Shown: piece by piece, positions 58,337 through 64,000 of the stretch
How the letters are laid out: every line of letters begins with the position of its first letter
How positions within the stretch are numbered: the first letter of the stretch is position 1
NCBI GenBank assembly: GCA_016630905.1
Contig: WBMQ01000002.1
Span: forward strand, 2,480,001-2,544,000
From: Capillidium heterosporum
Taxonomy: Eukaryota; Entomophthoromycota; Entomophthoromycetes; Entomophthorales; Capillidiaceae
DNA length: 64,000 nucleotides
Direction: 5' to 3'
Program-made: the position numbers and the translations under genes
Notes under the pieces: generated by a model
Told to the model about the DNA's origin: nothing
Databases searched by the model: none
What the model saw: only the letters and a program-made list of their open reading frames with translations

Positions 58337-59539
58337 TTAAACGTTACTTTTGACAACAGGAGCCACCATCAAATTATTATATTCCTCATGGTAGTTCCCT
58401 CCATATGAATAGCTATTAAACCCAGATGGCGAAACAAAGTTATCGGACATAAAGGTCGAAGATACTGGTGACGAGACAGATACAGACCCCGAAGAAGTAC
58501 CTGTAGAAGCCAAGTTAGGTAGATCCGACATAGAACTAAAGTTCATCTCTAAGCCCAACATAGATTGAAGGTTGAGGTTGGTCTGTTGGTTGACCCTACT
58601 CGTAAAACTATCCAAACTCAACTGGAACTTGCTATCAGCCAAGATAAAGAGTGCTGAATAATAAGCATCAGTAAAGTAAGCTAAAGGGAATTGGTCAGTA
58701 ACTGGGAAACTTTCCACCCAAGACTTCAATTTGTAAACTAGGTTACAGACCTCCAAAGTGTAGTTGTCGCTAGGGAATTCACTCTGCAATAAGACGAAAG
58801 CCACTAGGACTCGAAACAACAAGAGAGAGGTATTAATGGTGATGGGGATTTCCAAGTTGGTAGTAGGGTCGTAGTTATTCAAATCCAACCCAAAGTAGAA
58901 TTTCAAGTCTTGGTATACCATGTGCAATTGGTCGTCGGAGATGAGGGCATGAGTGGGATCGCAGGTCCTTCTAAAGAGAAATAACCAACTGTGGAAGGTC
59001 AAAGTATCTAGCAAAGCGAGCTCGGTATGCTGGCTTAAATTGATACTTTCACCTTGCAATTGTAAGCGGTGAGTAGTAGACTTGATGAACAGGTTGAAGT
59101 GTTGGATTTCGTCGACACTGGAGGCTAAAGGATAAGCTTGCAAGAGTTCAGGGCTTAAAGGACAGGCGATGGTGGATGGTGGTTCTTGAGCATATTCGGG
59201 GTTATTGGTGCTAACTGATTCGCAAGGACTGACAGCTGTGCTACAGATTGTGGGGTTGTTTATTAGAGTAGGAGTGGCGATAACGGTACTAGCTTCACTT
59301 TGGGGATCTATGGAGTAGGACTGTAAAGATGTAACATTCAACTCCATACGCTGCTTAGGTTTAGGACCTCGCTTCTTAGGTTTGTTGTTAAAATGGCAGG
59401 GAACATCGTGCTTGACACACTTGTCGCATCGTAGTTGGTCGGGTAGTTTTACGCACTTGGTCCGTCTCGTCTTACATGAGTCGCAGGCGTTCTTGGATTT
59501 AGGTAGACCTTTGGTGGCGAGGGTAGTAGCTTTCAACAT
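58337..59539 (-). CDS. Zn2Cys6 transcription factor, 400 aa
   Basis: Predicted nuclear DNA-binding regulator. The binuclear zinc cluster uses Cys 19, 22, 29, 38, 41 and 48 (C-x2-C-x6-C-x8-C-x2-C-x6-C), followed by a basic linker (KPKKRGPKPKQR). A Ser/Thr-rich spacer comes next, then a helical region from about residue 120 to 330 (LLQAYPL, WLFLFRRTCDP, SLLLFRVLVAFVLLQSEFPS). The end is Ser/Asn/Gly-rich and closes with APVVKSNV. Shorter than the common fungal regulators; no intron. Closely related to the gene at 61453, with which it is divergently arranged. Targets unknown. Confidence 0.9.
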   Translation of the reverse strand: MLKATTLATKGLPKSKNACDSCKTRRTKCVKLPDQLRCDKCVKHDVPCHFNNKPKKRGPKPKQRMELNVTSLQSYSIDPQSEASTVIATPTLINNPTICSTAVSPCESVSTNNPEYAQEPPSTIACPLSPELLQAYPLASSVDEIQHFNLFIKSTTHRLQLQGESINLSQHTELALLDTLTFHSWLFLFRRTCDPTHALISDDQLHMVYQDLKFYFGLDLNNYDPTTNLEIPITINTSLLLFRVLVAFVLLQSEFPSDNYTLEVCNLVYKLKSWVESFPVTDQFPLAYFTDAYYSALFILADSKFQLSLDSFTSRVNQQTNLNLQSMLGLEMNFSSMSDLPNLASTGTSSGSVSVSSPVSSTFMSDNFVSPSGFNSYSYGGNYHEEYNNLMVAPVVKSNV

Positions 59540-61452
59540 TTCAACAATTTTGTATTTCGACCTGAGAGTTTTGATAACTTTTGTAAAAGCGTCCCATAGC
59601 CACTATTTATACCTCTTTGATAAAAAAGTGGACTTGCCATTTCGATTCGATTTTAGTTATTTGCGATAGAGTAAGGCTAAGGATGAGAGCCTCAATTAAT
59701 TTTGGGAATCCTGTTCTAGTTTTTTAAGGTAGTGGGATTGGAGCGTGACCTACATTCAAGGATCGGTTTGGTATAAGCTAGGCTAATAATCTATAGCTTT
59801 CATATTCCAACTTCCTTTTCAAGTGAAATTATTCAGCTACTGTTAACCCACTCGTTGTTCTCGAGCTCGGTTAAAATGTTCCTAAACCGGATGCAGGTAG
59901 CCAATAAAAGGCATTTATTCAACAACGGAATTGGCGACTTGGGCCTAGCATTCAAAATCCATATGACCAAGGACATTAGGTTGAACTATCTACACTACTG
60001 TATAAAGGATATTTATCTTGCTTATAGTAATTTGCCATCGAAACTCAACACTACCTACCGGCTCCTAGACTCTCGATAAATTTCGAAGCGGAACTTGCAG
60101 TGCTTACCAACCCCAATTAGTTTAAAGTTTGGGATCCACCACTTTATTATGTCGGAATGGAAGTTTGTCAAGAGACAGAGAAAGCCCAAATAAACATCGA
60201 AAGTTACTATGTGGACGACATAGCTGGCTTTATAGGTTAGTTTTCTAGTAAGCTTAATATATACACTGCAAGGCTAAATATATACTGTTCTTTAGACCGG
60301 ATGGACCACCTTACCTAATGGCATTCTTTACTTTCAATTCTCAAATTTCAAGCAGTTTAATGGCTCGATACCAGTCACGCTATCTGACAAATTATGTCAC
60401 ATTTTCGAATGTTTCTTTGTTGGTAAAGCCACTACAACTTTGATTTATCTAAAAGTATAGCTGTTCCGGTTCCCACATCCTTATATGAAACCTATAGCTG
60501 CATTTCATTAAGCATTTGCAATGACCACTATCAATATACTTTTGTAAGAGGAGAGATTGGGGACTTACGGAGTATCCTTAAGTTTCAAAACTTTTGACAA
60601 AGCTATCAAAAATATGCTATAACCTAGTAAAAGACGACATTTTAAATGGATTCTGCAGCTCACAGTTGAATATGCTAATATATACTCGAGTCATACACTA
60701 AAATGGACTCAGGTGTTCGACTTAAGTACACTAAACCATGTTTACCCATCCACCTTCTGTATCCTACCGAGAATATCTTACATACCCCAATTGCAATTTC
60801 ATCTTTTAGGTAGGAGCAGTTACAAAGAACTTTGACAAAGGAAGTAAAGTATATCTTCTCTACATCCTTATCGCCATTTCTTCAAATACAATCACCAAAG
60901 CATCCAAACCTTACCACTTTCACTTATCAACTTACAAAGCAAAGTTCTTTTACCGAAATTGGATCCACGTGATTGCAACCTATCAAACTTTGAGATAGAA
61001 GAGATGCCTTGAAAAGGAAGTTGGAATAGACCAAAATATATTGAGGTTGAAGCCAATCCTATTATTAGAACTAATGAAATCTAAAGATGGTCCTTTCCTT
61101 TACCTATATCGAGTAAACTTCAAACTTATGGGTTCTATGCGATATCTCAATTGGGATATAGCAAGCTTTACGACATCATGTAAAGTTTAGCTAACCAATA
61201 GTTTGCCAAAGCCAAGCTTACCAACTTGAAGTAATCGGAATACTTTTACTTTGAATTGGAACTTGCAAATGTCCATAAAGACGCTATTCAATAAATATAA
61301 TATATTGCCAGTTCTTTCAAATTTCAACACTTGAAACGGAAGTTATTTGAACTCGGCGTTGCTAAATTTACATATAAATAGTCAAAGAGCAATCTCTTTT
61401 TACTATTTTAAACTCTTATCAACTTCGAAAACCCAACTACTTAAAGCCCAGA
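59540..61452. other. Bidirectional intergenic region between two paralogous regulators
   Basis: TATAAATAG lies near both starts (about 59604-59612 minus strand; 61373-61381 plus strand), about 70 bp from each ATG. Midway (59820-60240) is a slightly richer stretch with a 74-codon ORF (59855-60079, MFSSSVKMFLNRMQVANK..) and peptide-like continuation in other frames. It may be a gene remnant, but no family is recognised. Confidence 0.45.
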
Positions 61453-62652
61453 ATGTTGAAGACTGTCGACATACCACCGAAATCCAAATCCAAGAACGCG
61501 TGCGACCACTGTAAGTTTCGACGTACCAAGTGTCAACTCCTACCCGACCAAACCAAGTGCCTCCGATGTATTAAACTAGATATCGATTGCAAGTTCGATA
61601 ACAAACCTAAACGACGTGGTCCTAAACCTAAACCTAAACCTAAACAGAAGGTAGCTATTGATATAAAAGCATCCCAATCCAAATTTCATTTGAATACTAC
61701 CAACAACCTCACTCCTAAAGTCGAGAAACTGGAAGCTAAAACTAAAGAATTGAACACCAACCACCACAACACCAACTGTAAGAACTATTTAGTACCAAAT
61801 TCAGCCAATTTACCATTTTTTATAAACCCCGACATCTTGAAAGCTTATCCACTACCATCCACTACCCAAGACATGGAAAGTTTCAACCATAGTATAAACT
61901 CCATCGGCCAAACTTTAAACAACAAAGGTCAACAAATCAATTTAACACAGCATTGCGAACTGGCTTTACTCAACCTCCTACCTTTCTCGTGCTGGGCCTT
62001 TTTATTCCGTCAGACTTGCGATCCTAACTATTACCTTACTACTGATGCTCAACTACTTAAAATCTTTACTGATCTGAAAGTCTATTTTGATGTAAATTTG
62101 AAAAGCTGCGATACCTATGACGCTTCGACGAACTTTGATATCACTACAAACTGTAGCCTTCCCATTAATCTAAAAGGTAGCCTTTTATTGTTTCGCACAC
62201 TAGTTGCTTTTGCTTTACTGGAAAGTGAGTTTCCAAGTGACGCCTTCACTTTGGAAGTCTTGAAGTTGGTTTACAAGTTGAAGTTACATATAGAAGAGAA
62301 GTTTGGACTAGATAAGCAAGTCCTATCCGATGATTTTATGGAGGCTTACGGCTTGATATTAGTCATTTTAGATGACTCCAGGTTTCAGTCGAGTTTAGTT
62401 AGCTTTAGGAATAGAGTCTATGGAAGTTTGGACGATTTGGGATGTAGTAAAGATGAGTTGATTGGTGAGGAGGAGGTGCTTTCTAATTTGAGTTCTTTCT
62501 CGGCTTCCTCGCCCAGCTCCTTAAGTTCAGAAGGAATAGTCACTCCCATTAGCTTGAATAACTTTACCTTTTTGGATGCTGATATTCAAGGTACTAAGTT
62601 CATAATTGCACCAGTAGTTAAAAGTAATGTTAATTTAAGCTGTCAGTTCTAA
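61453..62652 (+). CDS. Zn2Cys6 transcription factor, 399 aa (paralogue)
   Basis: Same architecture as the 58.3-kb gene. The zinc cluster uses Cys 17, 20, 27, 36, 39 and 46 with identical spacing, followed by a basic linker with a duplicated PKPKPK run. The helical middle matches closely (ILKAYPLPSTTQDMESFNHS, AFLFRQTCDPNYYL, GSLLLFRTLVAFALLESEFP), and the end is APVVKSNV followed by NLSCQF. Intronless. The pair probably arose by local inverted duplication; the divergent basic and middle regions imply separate targets or partners. Confidence 0.9.
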   Translation: MLKTVDIPPKSKSKNACDHCKFRRTKCQLLPDQTKCLRCIKLDIDCKFDNKPKRRGPKPKPKPKQKVAIDIKASQSKFHLNTTNNLTPKVEKLEAKTKELNTNHHNTNCKNYLVPNSANLPFFINPDILKAYPLPSTTQDMESFNHSINSIGQTLNNKGQQINLTQHCELALLNLLPFSCWAFLFRQTCDPNYYLTTDAQLLKIFTDLKVYFDVNLKSCDTYDASTNFDITTNCSLPINLKGSLLLFRTLVAFALLESEFPSDAFTLEVLKLVYKLKLHIEEKFGLDKQVLSDDFMEAYGLILVILDDSRFQSSLVSFRNRVYGSLDDLGCSKDELIGEEEVLSNLSSFSASSPSSLSSEGIVTPISLNNFTFLDADIQGTKFIIAPVVKSNVNLSCQF

Positions 62653-63830
62653 GAATTCTCTATTTGGATCAATAAATGTGTATATAGTGCTTTATATTGA
62701 TACGTATATACCTAAATTGTACCTTTGTATATTTTGGATGAGTAGGTAGGTGTAGGACAATGTGATGGGAATTCCAATCTTTTAAACTTGCACCCGCTTA
62801 TAAAAAGTTCAAGCTTCCCGGAAGATGCCTGGTTTGGTTAAAGCTAATGCAAAAAATGCGGTTACCAAAGGACTAAGTTAAGGTTTATGCGAGGGCTAGA
62901 CATCTGTATCCGGATATCGTAAAATATTTAATTGGTAAGGTGGGTGGTGTTAGTAAACAGATTGTTGCTTTCAGCTTTATGGATTGGACTTTGAGTATAG
63001 ATGTAAAGAAAATACGATGGGGAAGTTGAAGCAAAATGTAAGCGATAGTGATGGTTTATGATGATGCTTATAAAAGATAAAGAATATTCAATCAGTTATT
63101 CAATTAGAAAGACAGCTTTTAGCTTGGTTAATAGGCGATGCTTGTATTGAATTTACTAGTTAGAAGTACTGGACAGTTTAATTAATGGATTGTAGTAGTG
63201 CCATTTAAGATTTGTTAATACTAATGTGGATGTGATATTGTAGATTAAGTGCTACATTTCAAGATATGACCACTAGTTTTTACCTTGGAATGGCTTTGAC
63301 TATATATGTTTATGGAACTAACTTTTACGAATTTGATAGAATACTTGATTCTATCACGTCTCACCACATCTACATCCACTTTTAAATTGTCAGGCAACAT
63401 CTCAAAATAAGGTAAAGGTAAATTACAGAGCTATCAAGCATTACTTGACAAAGAGATGTAGCTGTATAATAAGTTTAATTGAACTGCAAACTCAAGTATT
63501 CACTAACCTTACTGATGATAATGAATAGAAATATTCGAAATAATATAGTGTATAAGTATCCTATTTTAGATACATATACAGCTCTATCCCGAATTCATAC
63601 AACACCACAACTAAACGTCACTTTAAATTAAATTACCTCAGTTTATAACTATTTTAGGTATAGGCAAAATAATTATTTAAAGATGATAGAATAAATTACG
63701 TAATTTATCCTATTAACTTTACTCCAAGCTAAAAATTTGAACCTTGGCTACAAGTTATTTCAAACTTTTGTCCAACTCTCAAGCTTATAGAAGTCCAAAC
63801 CCACATCAGCCAGAGTTTAAAATAGAGAAC
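62653..63830. other. Gene-free region
   Basis: AT-rich; no supportable ORF. Contains the 3' flank of the regulator and the promoter of the gene starting at 63831. Confidence 0.45.
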
Positions 63831-64000
63831 ATGGAACCTACCAAGGATGATTTAAAGAAACCTACAACCCAATCGCAGCTCCAATCCCAACTTCATTCTC
63901 AAATTCAAACCCATATTCAAACTCAAGCCCAAACTCCAAATGCAGCCTCAACTCCAACAGCAGCGACCCCAACAACTCCCTCCACCCCCTCCAAACGACC
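63831..64000 (+). CDS. 5' end of an unidentified gene, cut by the window
   Basis: The ATG at 63831 follows an A-rich leader and opens a frame that stays open to the window end: MEPTKDDLKKPTTQSQLQSQ, then Gln/Thr/Ala/Pro-rich sequence to ..TPSKRP. The shift to C-rich, AT-poor codons is typical of coding sequence here. Such low-complexity N-termini are common in regulators, but no domain is reached. Confidence 0.6.
   Translation, partial: MEPTKDDLKKPTTQSQLQSQLHSQIQTHIQTQAQTPNAASTPTAATPTTPSTPSKR

Noticed and set aside
1-64000. tRNA, rRNA or other structured RNA genes
   Set aside because: Scanning for B-box-like GGTTCGAnnC with a matching acceptor stem and for rRNA blocks by eye gave nothing I could support; a covariance search would be needed to exclude divergent ones.

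Overview
This is an AT-rich eukaryotic window from a fungus. The evidence is: many introns of about 40-60 nt with GT...AG borders and TACTAAC-like branch points, Zn2Cys6 transcription factors, a Skt5/Chs4-like Sel1 protein, an FG nucleoporin, eL30, a cystinosin homologue, a secreted L-amino-acid-oxidase-like enzyme, and piggyBac and Mutator-like transposons. Small 7TM receptors, the very long Sel1 protein and the AT-richness suggest an early-diverging lineage such as an Entomophthoromycotina/Conidiobolus-type genome. That placement is inference only.

Layout. 0.3-3.3 kb: FG-repeat nucleoporin on the minus strand, with six apparent single-base insertions in its repeat region. 4.8-21.9 kb: a very large inverted repeat. 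Two 5,492-bp arms (4830-10321 and 16384-21875), about 99.8% identical with no indel seen, flank a 6.06-kb spacer. Each arm carries two related genes for secreted His/Asp/Lys-rich proteins; the spacer carries a long Sel1-repeat gene ending in a CaaX box. 22-26 kb: a dispersed repeat (family B) and a third, frameshifted copy of the larger His-rich gene. 26.1-29.9 kb: a decayed Mutator-like element with ~200-bp terminal inverted repeats. 30.9-33.2 kb: a piggyBac element with TTAA duplications. 33-39 kb: repeats and gene-free AT-rich DNA. 39.3-41 kb: secreted flavin amine oxidase. 42.6-50.5 kb: a 7TM-receptor cluster (one intact, two broken, one orphan first exon) interrupted by repeat B. 52.4-52.8 kb: eL30. 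54.9-56.1 kb: a nine-exon cystinosin gene reconstructed here by splice phase and homology. 58.3-62.7 kb: two divergent paralogous Zn2Cys6 regulators. 63.8 kb to the end: 5' end of a further gene.

How it fits together. Housekeeping genes (nucleoporin, eL30, cystinosin) sit between fast-changing blocks: duplicated secreted His-rich proteins, receptors undergoing gene birth and death, and paired regulators. Dispersed repeats and transposons lie at most breakpoints. The outer ends of the big palindrome coincide with the end of repeat family A, and the third His-rich copy stops next to a Mutator-like terminal repeat. The most notable objects are the gene-bearing palindrome with its His-rich family, the coding dispersed repeat B, and the recurrent +1 insertions, which need to be separated into assembly error and biology.
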